This document shows, piece after piece, positions 8,617 to 17,150 of a DNA stretch of 64,000 nt; position 1 is the first letter of the stretch; each line of letters begins with the position of its first letter. A model generated the notes under the pieces. That model had not been told where the DNA came from. It did no database searches and saw only the letters and a program-made list of their open reading frames with translations. Both the position numbers and the translations under genes were made by a program. The stretch is from Mesorhizobium sp. INR15. GTDB lineage: Bacteria; Pseudomonadota; Alphaproteobacteria; Rhizobiales; Rhizobiaceae. The DNA is taken from NCBI RefSeq assembly GCF_015500075.1, contig NZ_CP045496.1, positions 1,736,001 to 1,800,000 on the forward strand, read 5' to 3'.

Positions 8617-9417
8617 ATGATCGATCGGCGAACCTTGCTTTTATCCTCGATGGCGGCGTTGTTGCCGGTCGCCGCATTGGCGGACCAGTCGCCGCCATCG
8701 CCCAGAACATTGGACTACGGCCCGGCCAAGCTGGACGTCTATGCGCCTGATGGCGCGAGCGGCATGGCTGTCCTCTTCTTCGTCCATGGCGGCGCCTGGC
8801 GGTTCGGCAAGCGTACGCAAGTGCAGGCCAAGCCTGCCTTCCTGCTCCGCAACGGCTTCTGCTTCGTTTCCATCGACTATCGCATGCTGCCTGGGGCGGA
8901 TGTCGCCACCCAGGCGGGCGATGTCGAGCAGGCTTATGAGTATATCAGGGCCAACATCGCGAAACATGGCGGCGATCCCAAGCGGATCGTGGCCATGGGC
9001 CACTCGGCCGGTTGCCATCTCGTTGCGCTGACTGGCATGCGCGGCGGCCTGCCTGGTGTCGCGGCGCTGCTTCTCGACGACACCAGGGCCTATGATCTCG
9101 CAGCACTCGCCAAAAATGGCGGCATGGTGCGGGCTTATGCGCGGGTATTTTCCGATCCGTCGCAATGGGCCGCGCTGTCGCCGGCCAGCTATGTCGACGG
9201 CCACAAGCATCCGCCGACCTTCATCGCCTATTCGCACGCCTCCGGCCGTGGCGAGGACTCCAAGGTCTTTGCCGATCGCCTGCGCGCAACAGGCACTCAG
9301 GTGACGCTGTTCGACGGCAGCGCCTATTCGCATATGTCGATCCATCACGATTTCGGCGAGGACGGCGACGCGCTGACCGCTGCCGCGCTGGCGTTCCTGA
9401 AGTCGACGGTCGGCTGA
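8617..9417 (+). CDS. alpha/beta hydrolase (carboxylesterase-like), exported
   Basis: About 266 residues. The N terminus MIDRRTLLLSS followed by a hydrophobic stretch ending ALAD resembles a Tat or Sec signal peptide, so the enzyme is probably periplasmic. The oxyanion motif FVHGGAW is near residue 56, the nucleophile elbow GHSAG near 127, and a plausible catalytic His is in YSHMSIHHDF near the C terminus. This is the esterase/lipase BD-FAE or arylformamidase-like branch; the substrate is unknown. The start is uncertain: ATG 8602 and TTG 8581 are in frame, and none has a good ribosome-binding site. It is flanked by a RIME-like repeat upstream. Confidence 0.75.
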   Translation: MIDRRTLLLSSMAALLPVAALADQSPPSPRTLDYGPAKLDVYAPDGASGMAVLFFVHGGAWRFGKRTQVQAKPAFLLRNGFCFVSIDYRMLPGADVATQAGDVEQAYEYIRANIAKHGGDPKRIVAMGHSAGCHLVALTGMRGGLPGVAALLLDDTRAYDLAALAKNGGMVRAYARVFSDPSQWAALSPASYVDGHKHPPTFIAYSHASGRGEDSKVFADRLRATGTQVTLFDGSAYSHMSIHHDFGEDGDALTAAALAFLKSTVG

Positions 9418-9506
9418 TCCCGTCGCCTGGATCAGACCAAAAGTGACGTCGGGATATTGCTGTGGGCGTGCTCGCGGGTGCAATTGCTCCAACTGTTTGT
9501 TTTGGC

Positions 9507-9551
9507 GCAGTTCCGGATGGAAAATCCGCTTTACACTTTTCCTGGAATTGC
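9507..9551. repeat. short imperfect inverted repeat (Mesorhizobium-type intergenic element)
   Basis: GCAGTTCCGG (9507-9516) faces CCTGGAATTGC (9541-9551), an imperfect hairpin of about 45 bp; an inner palindrome around GGATGGAAAATCC nests inside. From general familiarity, near-identical short elements recur between genes in Mesorhizobium. It lies in the leader of the ThDP-enzyme gene, 28 bp before its ATG. Confidence 0.45.
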
Positions 9552-9579
9552 TCCTGACCGTCAAACCGGAGAGAACTGC

Positions 9580-11133
9580 ATGAACGGCGCCGATGTCCTG
9601 TGTGACGTGCTTCTGGCCAATGACGTGACGGTCTGCTTCGCCAACCCCGGCACGTCGGAAATGCATTTTGTCGCCGCCTTGGACCGCAAGCCGGAGATGC
9701 GCTGCGTGCTCGGCCTTTTCGAAGGCGTGGTGACGGGTGCCGCCGATGGCTATGCCCGCATGACCGATCGGCCGGCCGCCACGCTGCTGCATACAGGGCC
9801 GGGGCTGGCCAACGGGTTGGCCAACATGCACAACGCCCGGCGTGCGCTCAGTTCGATGATCAACATTGTCGGCGACCATGCTTCCTATCATCTTCCGCTC
9901 GACGCGCCCCTTACCAGTGATATCGAAGGCCTGGCAGCGCCGATGTCGCGCTGGGTCCGCCGCATCTATGGCCCGGCTGATGTCCAGCCGGCCACGGAGG
10001 CTGCCATTCGAGCCTCGCTGACACCGCCGTCGGTCACCACGCTGATCCTGCCGGCGGATGCCGCCTGGGGCGATGCCGACGCGGTTTCGCCCGCCAAGGT
10101 GGCGTTGCCGCCGCCGCCGGCCATCGACATCGAGGCCGTGCGCAAGGTCGCCTCGGCGATCCGCTCCGCTTCGGGCCGCGTTGGCATGATCGTTCGAGGA
10201 CTTGCGGCGCGAGCCGATGCTCTGGAGATTGCCGGTCAGATTTCGGCTGCCGGTGATGTCCGTCTGTTCAGCGACGTGCTGATCGCACGGATGCAACGTG
10301 GGCGCGGGCGTGTCGCGCCGACGCGCATTCCTTATCCGGTCGATGCCGCGACGGCGATGCTGCGGGATATCGATGTGCTGATCCTGGTCGGCGGCAGGGA
10401 GCCAGTCGCTTTCTTCGCCTATCCGGGAAAGCCGGGGCGGCTTGTCCGTGACGATTGCCAGGTGCTGACGCTGGCCGCCCATGGCCAGGATTTGAAGGCG
10501 GCACTCGAAGCGCTTCGTGACGAGCTCGGTGTGAATCCGTCGCAACAGGCCTCATTCGCAACGGCTTTCCCCGACGAACCGACGCCGGGCGGAAAGCTGA
10601 CGGACGACGCGATCGCCTTGTCGGTGGCGCGCAAGCTGCCGGCCAATGCGATCATCTGTGACGAAGCTGTCACCTCGGCGCGGCGCTTCTTCGCCCTGTC
10701 GGCCTTTGCCGCGCCGCATGACTACATGATGGGCACGGGCGGCTCGATCGGCGGCGGCATTCCGATGGCGACGGGAGCCGCGATCGCCTGTCCCGACCGC
10801 AAGGTGATCAACCTGGAAGCCGACGGCAGCGGCATGTACACGGTGCAGGGCCTGTGGACGCAGGCGCGGGAAAAGCTCGACGTCGTGACGATCGTCTTTT
10901 CCAACCGCACCTACGCGATCCTGCATGGCGAGATGCGCAATGTCGGGGTCAACGCGATCGGTGAGAATGCCAGGCGCATGCTCGACCTCGACCATCCGTC
11001 GCTGGACTGGGTGTCGCTTGCGAAGGGCATGGGTGTGGAGGCGGCCCGCGCCGATACCTGCGAACGGTTCGACGCGCTTCTGGACAGCGCGCTGTCGCGT
11101 CCAGGGCCGTTCCTCATCGAAGCGATAATCTGA
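9580..11133 (+). CDS. thiamine-diphosphate-dependent acetolactate synthase-like enzyme
   Basis: A 517-residue ThDP enzyme with the three-domain POX/ALS fold. The N-terminal PYR domain has the activating Glu in GLFEGVVTGAADGYARM (about residue 50), and the C-terminal PP domain has the ThDP/Mg motif as EADGSGMY then FSNRTYAI. The sequence resembles the acetolactate synthase large subunit/benzoylformate decarboxylase group, but no IlvN small subunit is nearby and the length (517 rather than ~570-590) is short, so housekeeping IlvB is unlikely. The substrate is probably a 2-oxo acid. ATG 9580 has GGAGAG 6 bp upstream. It converges on bolA. Confidence 0.8.
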   Translation: MNGADVLCDVLLANDVTVCFANPGTSEMHFVAALDRKPEMRCVLGLFEGVVTGAADGYARMTDRPAATLLHTGPGLANGLANMHNARRALSSMINIVGDHASYHLPLDAPLTSDIEGLAAPMSRWVRRIYGPADVQPATEAAIRASLTPPSVTTLILPADAAWGDADAVSPAKVALPPPPAIDIEAVRKVASAIRSASGRVGMIVRGLAARADALEIAGQISAAGDVRLFSDVLIARMQRGRGRVAPTRIPYPVDAATAMLRDIDVLILVGGREPVAFFAYPGKPGRLVRDDCQVLTLAAHGQDLKAALEALRDELGVNPSQQASFATAFPDEPTPGGKLTDDAIALSVARKLPANAIICDEAVTSARRFFALSAFAAPHDYMMGTGGSIGGGIPMATGAAIACPDRKVINLEADGSGMYTVQGLWTQAREKLDVVTIVFSNRTYAILHGEMRNVGVNAIGENARRMLDLDHPSLDWVSLAKGMGVEAARADTCERFDALLDSALSRPGPFLIEAII

Positions 11134-11161
11134 ACGCGCCTACGGGAAGGTAAGGGCTGGC

Positions 11162-11464
11162 CTACCAGCGAGTCTTTTCGCCGGGGGCCGCCGGCTCGAT
11201 CGCCAGCGCATGGACACCGGCCTTCAATTCGTCGGACAGAAGGTCGTTGACGGCGCGGTGGCGGTCGATGCGGCTCATGCCTGCAAAGACAGGCGAAACG
11301 ACGCGGACGCGGAAATGCGTCTCTCCGGTGCCGTCATAGGTGCCGTGGTGATCGGAGTCCTGATGGTGATGGCCGGCATGGAGGTGGCTTTCATTGATGA
11401 TGATCAGCCGCTCCGGCGAAAACGCCTTGTTCAGCTTGTCTTCCATGGTCGCCTGTATGGACAT
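11162..11464 (-). CDS. bolA: BolA family protein
   Basis: A 100-residue BolA protein. The family core is visible as NESHLHAGH in the first half and FRVRVVSPVFAGMSRIDRHR with the conserved VxxxF and R.VN pattern, ending HALAIE. BolA proteins partner monothiol glutaredoxins in Fe-S/iron signalling and influence cell shape. Start 11464 is preferred over ATG 11470 because AGGGAG abuts the latter and is 6 bp from the former. It is divergent from the J-domain gene, an arrangement common in rhizobia beside cobS and cobT. An HHH cluster after HAGH may add metal affinity. Confidence 0.9.
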   Translation of the reverse strand: MSIQATMEDKLNKAFSPERLIIINESHLHAGHHHQDSDHHGTYDGTGETHFRVRVVSPVFAGMSRIDRHRAVNDLLSDELKAGVHALAIEPAAPGEKTRW

Positions 11465-11642
11465 CGCCATCTCCCTTCACCAGATATGATTGGCGCGGCC
11501 TTCGAAAACCGGAATCGGTTTCAGAAATGGCCCACGCCCGCGACAAAATCCGCCTATCGCCTGCTTTATGCCGCGATTCAGCGGTTAGGGCGATCAACGT
11601 GAAAATGTCAATTCTTGTTTCGCATCCGCGAACGCCCCATAA

Positions 11643-12272
11643 ATGGGTGAAATGAAGCCGTACCCCAAATATTTCGAAAAGATTCGCGTCCGCCCTGACA
11701 AGGATGCGGAGGTGAAGTCGCATTCGCCGATCTGCCAGTGGGATGGCTGCAAGGAGGCGGGCACCCATCGCGCGCCGGTCGGACGGATGAAGGAGGGCGA
11801 GTATTTCCGATTCTGCATCGACCATGTGCGTGAGTACAACAAGGGCTTCAACTATTTCTCCGGCGTGCCGGACACCGAGGTTGCGCGCTTCCAGAAGGAA
11901 GCGATGACCGGCCACCGGCCGACCTGGAAGATGGGCGCCACGGCCCCTTCGACGCGTTCGTCACCCGATATGGCGCAGTTGCGATCGGGCCGCGCTGGCT
12001 ACTACAACCGCATGCGTGACCCCTTCGACCTGTTCAAAGGCCCCAAGGATCCGCGCGAGGCGCGGGTGCGCACGGCCAAGCCGCTTGAGGCCAAGGCGCT
12101 GGAAACGCTTGGCCTTGATACAAAGGCGACTGGCAAGGACATCAAGGCGCGCTATAAGGAACTTGTGAAGCGTCACCATCCGGATGCGAATGGTGGCGAT
12201 AGAGGTTCGGAAGACCGGTTCCGCGATGTGCTTCAGGCCTATCGCGTGCTCAAACAGGCAGGCCTGTGCTGA
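11643..12272 (+). CDS. J-domain (DnaJ-like) protein
   Basis: A 209-residue protein with an uncharacterised N-terminal region containing four Cys (CQWDGC and FCIDH; possibly a small zinc site, residues ~30-65) and a C-terminal J-domain carrying the HPD motif in VKRHHPDANGGDRG (about residue 180). J-domains stimulate DnaK ATPase, so this is probably a specialised co-chaperone. It precedes cobS, and this order (bolA, J-protein, cobS, cobT) is conserved in rhizobia, which hints at a role in cobaltochelatase assembly but does not prove it. ATG 11652 is an alternative start. Confidence 0.87.
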   Translation: MGEMKPYPKYFEKIRVRPDKDAEVKSHSPICQWDGCKEAGTHRAPVGRMKEGEYFRFCIDHVREYNKGFNYFSGVPDTEVARFQKEAMTGHRPTWKMGATAPSTRSSPDMAQLRSGRAGYYNRMRDPFDLFKGPKDPREARVRTAKPLEAKALETLGLDTKATGKDIKARYKELVKRHHPDANGGDRGSEDRFRDVLQAYRVLKQAGLC

Positions 12273-12293
12273 GCGACCATACGGTTCGTGTCG

Positions 12294-12320
12294 TTTTCCA
12301 ACTTTCATAAGGTTGGAAAA
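12294..12320 (+). other. stem-loop between J-domain gene and cobS
   Basis: TTTTCCAAC (12294-12302) and GTTGGAAAA (12312-12320) form a perfect 9-bp stem with a 9-nt loop. It starts 21 bp after the J-domain stop and 75 bp before cobS. There is no T tract on the 3' side, so it is a weak terminator at best; an operator or a processing site is also possible. Confidence 0.4.
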
Positions 12321-12394
12321 GGCTTTAAGACCGCGCCCGAACAAATTGGTTGCCGGCGAAATCAATCGTTTCGCCCGTGGAGACGTTGATAGAG

Positions 12395-13381
12395 ATGAAC
12401 AAGGTCGATCGCGACATCGCCAACCTGCCTGACACAACCGTGTCGGTGAAGGAAAAATTCGGTTTCGAGTCCAAGATGGTGGTGCCGGCCTATTCGGTAA
12501 CCAGCGAGCATGTGCCCGACATCGATCCGGACTATCTGTTCGACAAGAACACGACGATGGCGATCCTCGCCGGCTTTGCCTACAACCGCCGCGTCATGGT
12601 GTCGGGCTATCACGGCACCGGCAAGTCGACCCATATCGAGCAGGTCGCCGCCCGCCTCAACTGGCCCTGCGTGCGCGTCAACCTCGACAGCCATGTCAGC
12701 CGTATCGATCTCGTCGGCAAGGACGCGATCGTCGTCAAGGACGGCTTGCAGATCACGGAATTCCGCGACGGCATCCTGCCTTGGGCCTACCAGCACAATG
12801 TCGCGCTGTGCTTCGACGAATATGATGCCGGCCGTCCGGACGTGATGTTCGTCATCCAGCGCGTGCTGGAATCGTCGGGCCGGCTTACGCTGCTCGACCA
12901 GAGCCGGGTCATTCGTCCGCATCCGGCCTTCCGGCTGTTCTCGACCGCCAACACGGTCGGCTTGGGCGATACGACCGGCCTCTATCACGGCACACAGCAG
13001 ATCAATCAGGCGCAGATGGATCGCTGGTCGATCGTCACCACGCTGAACTACCTGCCGCACGACAATGAAGTCGCCATCGTCTTGGCCAAGGCCAAGCACT
13101 ACCGCGACGGCAAGGGCAAGGACATCGTCAACAAGATGGTGCGCGTCGCCGACATGACGCGTTCGGCCTTCATCAATGGCGACCTGTCGACCGTGATGAG
13201 CCCGCGTACCGTGATCACCTGGGCCGAGAATGCCGAGATATTCGGCAATATCGGCATGGCCTTCCGGCTGACCTTCCTCAACAAATGCGATGAGCTCGAG
13301 CGCTCGGTGGTTGCCGAGTTCTACCAGCGCGCTTTCGGCGAGGACCTGCCGGAGAGCGCTGCCAACGTGGTTCTAGGCTAA
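12395..13381 (+). CDS. cobS: aerobic cobaltochelatase subunit CobS
   Basis: A 328-residue AAA+ ATPase of the MoxR/CobS type. With CobT it forms the motor that drives CobN to insert Co2+ into hydrogenobyrinic acid a,c-diamide in aerobic B12 synthesis. Walker A GYHGTGKST is near residues 70-78, Walker B in ALCFDEYDAG near 138, and sensor regions FSTANTVG and ISPRTVITW-like TVMSPRTVI follow. ATG 12395 gives the normal family length; an in-frame TTG at 12350 would add 15 unrelated residues. The cobS-cobT gap is 61 bp and holds an inverted repeat. No cobN is present in the window. Confidence 0.97.
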   Translation: MNKVDRDIANLPDTTVSVKEKFGFESKMVVPAYSVTSEHVPDIDPDYLFDKNTTMAILAGFAYNRRVMVSGYHGTGKSTHIEQVAARLNWPCVRVNLDSHVSRIDLVGKDAIVVKDGLQITEFRDGILPWAYQHNVALCFDEYDAGRPDVMFVIQRVLESSGRLTLLDQSRVIRPHPAFRLFSTANTVGLGDTTGLYHGTQQINQAQMDRWSIVTTLNYLPHDNEVAIVLAKAKHYRDGKGKDIVNKMVRVADMTRSAFINGDLSTVMSPRTVITWAENAEIFGNIGMAFRLTFLNKCDELERSVVAEFYQRAFGEDLPESAANVVLG

Positions 13382-13383
13382 GG

Positions 13384-13427
13384 GCGTGATGCCGAAAGGT
13401 CATAGACCCTTTCGGACAAAATCACGC
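13384..13427. repeat. inverted repeat between cobS and cobT
   Basis: Two nested arms: GCGTGAT (13384-13390) with ATCACGC (13421-13427), and CCGAAAGG (13392-13399) with CCTTTCGG (13408-13415). The pattern resembles the short GATxxCGAAAA-type hairpins scattered in Rhizobiales genomes. It occupies almost the whole gap between the two genes, so it would form in the cobS-cobT mRNA. Confidence 0.55.
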
Positions 13428-13442
13428 TCCAGGGAATAATCG

Positions 13443-15341
13443 ATGGCGGGTCCGGGCGACAACACGCGCAACAAGTCGAAGACGGGTTCTGAAGCCGACA
13501 GCTTCAAGCGCGCCGTCACCGTCTGCATGCGCGCCATTGCCGGCGACAAGGAGCTCGAAGTCGGTTTCGCCAAGGACCGGCCGGCGCTCGCTGGCAGCCG
13601 TGCCAGGTTGCCCGAATTGCCGAAGAAGGCGACGAAGACCGACATCGCGATCACCCGCGGCCTTGGCGATTCCATGGCGCTGAAGCGTGCCTGCCATGAT
13701 GCGCGCATCCACACCAAGCTGGCGCCGGAGGGCAAGGCGGCCCGCGCCATCTACGACGCGGTCGAGCAGGCCCGTGTCGAGGCGATCGGCAGCCGCGCCA
13801 TGCAGGGCGTTGCCGACAACATCGGTTCGATGCTCGAGGACAAATACGCCAAGGCCAATCTCGTCGATGTCAAGGACAAGGCCGACGCGCCGATCGAGGA
13901 AGCGCTGGCGCTGATGGTGCGCGAGAAGCTGACCGGCCGGCCGATCCCGAAGAGCGGCGAGCGGCTTGTCGATCTCTGGCGCCCCTGGGTCGAAGAGAAG
14001 GCAGGTGCCGATCTCGACGGCCTGTCGGCCAAGCTCGAAGACCAGCAGGCTTTCGCCCGCGTCGTGCGCGAGATGCTCGCCTCCATGGAAATGGCCGAGG
14101 AACTCGGCGATGACCAGGAGACGGAAGACAGCGACGACAACGACGACAACCAGCCGCAAGGCGAGGAGCAGAGCGAGGAGGGCGGCGAGGACGATTCCGG
14201 CTCGGAACAGTCGCAGTCCGAGGATGCCGAGGCTTCCGCCGATGACGAGCAATCATCCGAGACCGAAGCCTCAGACGCCACCGCCGACGACCTGTCCGAT
14301 GATGACGACGCCGATGCCGAGACACCGGGCGAGGCGCGGCGCAACGACAATCCCTTTACCAATCTGCCCAAGGAAATCGACTACAAGATCTTCACCACCG
14401 CCTTCGACGAGACGGTCGGCGCCGAGGAACTGTGCGAGGAGGAAGAGCTCGACCGGCTGCGTGCCTTCCTCGACAAGCAGCTTGCCAGTCTGTCCGGCGT
14501 CGTCGGGCGGTTGGCCAACCGGTTGCAGCGCCGCCTGATGGCGCAGCAGAACCGCTCCTGGGACTTTGACCTGGAGGAAGGCTATCTCGATCCGGCCCGG
14601 CTGGTGCGGGTGGTCATCGATCCGATGCAGCCGCTGTCGTTCAAGCAGGAACGCGACACCAAGTTCCGCGACACGGTGGTGACGCTGGTGCTCGACAATT
14701 CGGGCTCGATGCGTGGCAGGCCGATCACGGTCGCCGCGACCTGCGCCGACATCCTGGCGCGTACGCTGGAGCGCTGCGGTGTCTCGGTCGAGATTCTCGG
14801 CTTCACCACCCGTGCCTGGAAGGGCGGGCAGGCGCGCGAGAAGTGGCTGAAGGATGGCAAGCCGCCGAATCCCGGCCGGCTGAACGACCTGCGCCACATC
14901 ATCTACAAGTCCGCCGACCATCCGTGGCGGCGGGCGCGACGCAATCTCGGCCTGATGATGCGCGAAGGCCTGCTCAAGGAAAATATCGATGGCGAGGCGC
15001 TGCTTTGGGCGCATAACCGCCTGATCGCGCGACCCGAGCAGCGCAAGATCCTGATGATGATTTCGGACGGCGCGCCGGTCGACGATTCGACGCTGTCGGT
15101 CAATCCGGGTAACTATCTCGAGCGGCATCTGCGCGCGGTCATCGAACTGATCGAGACGCGTTCGCCGGTCGAGTTGCTGGCCATCGGCATCGGCCATGAC
15201 GTCACCCGCTATTACCGCCGCGCTGTCACCATCGTTGACGCCGAGGAACTGGCCGGCGCCATGACCGAGCAGCTGGCTTCGCTGTTTGGCGAGGAGAGTG
15301 CGAAGGATACGCGACGCGGCGGCATTCGGCGCGCCGGATGA
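13443..15341 (+). CDS. cobT: aerobic cobaltochelatase subunit CobT
   Basis: A 632-residue partner of CobS. An N-terminal helical domain (1-210) is followed by a very acidic Asp/Glu/Ser linker (about 219-300) and a C-terminal von Willebrand A domain (about 410-610) with the MIDAS motif DNSGSMRG near 418. CobS and CobT hexamers form the ATP-driven chaperone for CobN. The acidic linker is typical of CobT. The stop overlaps the start of the following gene (ATGA), so the downstream esterase-like gene is translationally coupled. Confidence 0.97.
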   Translation: MAGPGDNTRNKSKTGSEADSFKRAVTVCMRAIAGDKELEVGFAKDRPALAGSRARLPELPKKATKTDIAITRGLGDSMALKRACHDARIHTKLAPEGKAARAIYDAVEQARVEAIGSRAMQGVADNIGSMLEDKYAKANLVDVKDKADAPIEEALALMVREKLTGRPIPKSGERLVDLWRPWVEEKAGADLDGLSAKLEDQQAFARVVREMLASMEMAEELGDDQETEDSDDNDDNQPQGEEQSEEGGEDDSGSEQSQSEDAEASADDEQSSETEASDATADDLSDDDDADAETPGEARRNDNPFTNLPKEIDYKIFTTAFDETVGAEELCEEEELDRLRAFLDKQLASLSGVVGRLANRLQRRLMAQQNRSWDFDLEEGYLDPARLVRVVIDPMQPLSFKQERDTKFRDTVVTLVLDNSGSMRGRPITVAATCADILARTLERCGVSVEILGFTTRAWKGGQAREKWLKDGKPPNPGRLNDLRHIIYKSADHPWRRARRNLGLMMREGLLKENIDGEALLWAHNRLIARPEQRKILMMISDGAPVDDSTLSVNPGNYLERHLRAVIELIETRSPVELLAIGIGHDVTRYYRRAVTIVDAEELAGAMTEQLASLFGEESAKDTRRGGIRRAG

Positions 15342-16357
15342 TCCTGTCGCGCGGCGGCTTTCGGACAGTTTTCGCCGCCATGGCCCTGCTTGCCGGCGCG
15401 GCTTCAGCCCTTGCCACCGGTTCGGCCTCGGTCGAACCCGTCGAAATCTCGGCTCGCCCGATCAGCAATTTCCACATCGGTCATGATGAGAAGAATTTCG
15501 GCCCGCTCGAATTCGTCGGCGGGCTGGAGATGACTTCGCGCATGCGCGATTTCGGCGCGCTGTCCGCCTTTCGCTTCCTGAACCCGGGCGGCGATTTCAT
15601 CGGTGTCGCCGATACCGGCTTCTGGTTCTTCGGCACGGTCGCCCGCGACGCCGACAAGCGCCCGTCCGGCATCCAGAATTTCCGCATGCAGCAAATGGTC
15701 GACAAGGCCGGCCAGCCGATCGACAAGAAGTGGGAGGTCGATGCCGAGGGCCTTGCGGTCCAGGACGGCATCGCCACGGTCGGCTTCGAGCGCAACCACC
15801 GTGTCGCCCAGTTCAAGATCAACCCGGACGACATGAAGGCGCCGCTCAAGCAGCTGGATTTCCTGGTGCCGGCCCTGGAGCTTCGCCAGAATCGCGGCTT
15901 CGAGACCGTCACCCATGCCAACGTCAACGGCCAGCATCAGGGCGGGCTGGTGGTCGTCTCGGAAAAGAGCCTCGACAAATCAGGCAACATCTACGCCGCC
16001 ATCATCGAAGGGCCGCACAAGGGCGTCTTCACCGTCAAGCGCAACGGCGATTTCGATATCACCGACGGCGCCTTCCTGCCGGACGGCGATCTGTTGCTTC
16101 TGGAGCGCAGTTTTTCGATGGCGGGCGGCCTCAGGATGCGGCTGCGGCGCATCTATGGCGAAAGCGTCGAGAAGGGCGCGGTCGCCGATGGGCCCGTGCT
16201 GCTGGAAGCCGATATGAGCTACCAGATCGACAACATGGAAGGGCTCGATGTCTGGACCCGTGACGACGGCGCGCTGATGGTGTCGCTGATCTCCGACGAC
16301 AACCACTCGATCCTGCAGCGCAATCTCTACCTGGAATTCATTCTCCACCAGGATTGA
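15338..16357 (+). CDS. phytase-like esterase domain protein, exported
   Basis: A 339-residue protein with an N-terminal signal peptide (MILSRGGF then a hydrophobic run ending ASALA), so probably periplasmic. The body matches the esterase-like beta-propeller family first described beside phytases (PF13449-type): GGLEMTS, DFIGVADTGFWFF, DAEGLAV, GFERNHRV, FETVTHANV and DNMEGLDVW. The enzymatic activity of the family is not established. Its overlap with cobT places it in the cobST transcript, and this association is common in rhizobia. A direct role in B12 synthesis is doubtful; an envelope role is as likely. Confidence 0.8.
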   Translation: MILSRGGFRTVFAAMALLAGAASALATGSASVEPVEISARPISNFHIGHDEKNFGPLEFVGGLEMTSRMRDFGALSAFRFLNPGGDFIGVADTGFWFFGTVARDADKRPSGIQNFRMQQMVDKAGQPIDKKWEVDAEGLAVQDGIATVGFERNHRVAQFKINPDDMKAPLKQLDFLVPALELRQNRGFETVTHANVNGQHQGGLVVVSEKSLDKSGNIYAAIIEGPHKGVFTVKRNGDFDITDGAFLPDGDLLLLERSFSMAGGLRMRLRRIYGESVEKGAVADGPVLLEADMSYQIDNMEGLDVWTRDDGALMVSLISDDNHSILQRNLYLEFILHQD

Positions 16358-16426
16358 GCGGCGGTCCTACCGCGAACCTAAAGTTGAGTGTCTTCAACGG
16401 CAGGTTCGATCTGGCCGAACGTCTCC

Positions 16427-16699
16427 GCCACTCCGTCGCTGCTTCGCAGTGGGGGGGCGACGGTTCATCAGATCCGCCAAATTGCCAGCTTGCCGGAGGT
16501 TACGCGCTCGCTTGTTGTCCCTGTATCTGCGGCGACGGCGCGTTTGACGCAGGGTTTCCCCCACTCCGTCGCCGCTTCGCGGCGCCACCTCTCCCCCCTC
16601 CGGAGGGAGAGGAAGGGAGCCAGCCGGTGCACGCTCGCGCTTTTCCTCTCCCCCGTCGATCGGGGGAGAGGTGGCGAGCGCAGCTCGACGGAGTGGGGG
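16427..16699. repeat. nested palindromic repeat region in a 424-bp gap
   Basis: The gap 16358-16781 holds no credible gene. A perfect 14-bp inverted repeat, CCCCCACTCCGTCG (16558-16571) and CGACGGAGTGGGGG (16686-16699), encloses further arms of the CCACCTCTCCCCC / GGGGGAGAGGTGG type and a CTCCGGAG palindrome. A partial extra copy of the outer arm lies at about 16427-16460. These CTCCCCC...GGGGGAG hairpins are common intergenic repeats in Mesorhizobium, from general familiarity. Small open frames here are artefacts of the repeat. Confidence 0.7.
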
Positions 16700-16745
16700 T
16701 CGATTGGCCATCGCTCGACGCTCATCAAAACACTTTAGTGTGGAC

Positions 16746-16774
16746 TTGACTATTGAAGCGATCGGCGCAATACT
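16746..16774 (+). promoter_or_regulatory. predicted promoter of the ArsR-SRPBCC operon
   Basis: TTGACT (16746-16751), a 17-bp spacer and AATACT (16769-16774). The expected transcription start at 16781-16782 coincides with the ATG at 16782, so the mRNA may be leaderless; there is no Shine-Dalgarno sequence before that ATG. Confidence 0.5.
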
Positions 16775-16781
16775 CAAGTCC

Positions 16782-17150
16782 ATGCTTAACTATTCCGAGA
16801 TCGACAGCATCCTCAGGGCTCTCGTTGAGCCCACCCGCCGGCAGATCCTGGAAAGGCTGAGCCGCGGACCGGCCACCGTCAGTCAGTTGGCGGAACCGTT
16901 CGGCATGACCTTCGCCGCCGTGCTGCAGCACCTTCAGGCCCTGGAAGCCTGCGGGCTTATCCGCAGCGAGAAGATCGGACGCGTGCGCACCTGCCGTATC
17001 GAACCCGGCGGGCTTGCTCCACTCGCCGACTGGATCGCAGAGCGCCGCATCCCGGCGGAACGCAACCTCGACCGCCTCGGCGAAATCCTGGCGGAAGCGG
17101 ATCAGACGACTTCAACACTTCAGGACAAACACAAGGAAGAGCAGAAATGA
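16782..17150 (+). CDS. ArsR-family transcriptional regulator
   Basis: A 122-residue winged-helix repressor: EPTRRQILERLSRGPATVSQLAE, FAAVLQHLQALEACGLI as the recognition helix, and a wing ending RTCRIEP. No Cys pair of the classical metal-binding type is seen, so it is more like the SRPBCC-associated ArsR branch than a metal sensor. The stop overlaps the start of the SRPBCC gene (ATGA), and this two-gene pairing is widespread. It probably autoregulates the pair. The start was chosen because the homologous region begins at MLNYSEID and the predicted promoter lies immediately upstream. Confidence 0.87.
   Translation: MLNYSEIDSILRALVEPTRRQILERLSRGPATVSQLAEPFGMTFAAVLQHLQALEACGLIRSEKIGRVRTCRIEPGGLAPLADWIAERRIPAERNLDRLGEILAEADQTTSTLQDKHKEEQK

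Noticed and set aside
8641..10545. 634-codon frame on the minus strand over the hydrolase and ThDP-enzyme genes
   Set aside because: It crosses two real genes with clear catalytic motifs, has no start context and is Arg/His-rich, so it is a shadow.
9580..11133. Housekeeping acetolactate synthase (ilvB)
   Set aside because: The length and motifs differ and no ilvN or ilvC is adjacent; only the general ThDP family is supported.
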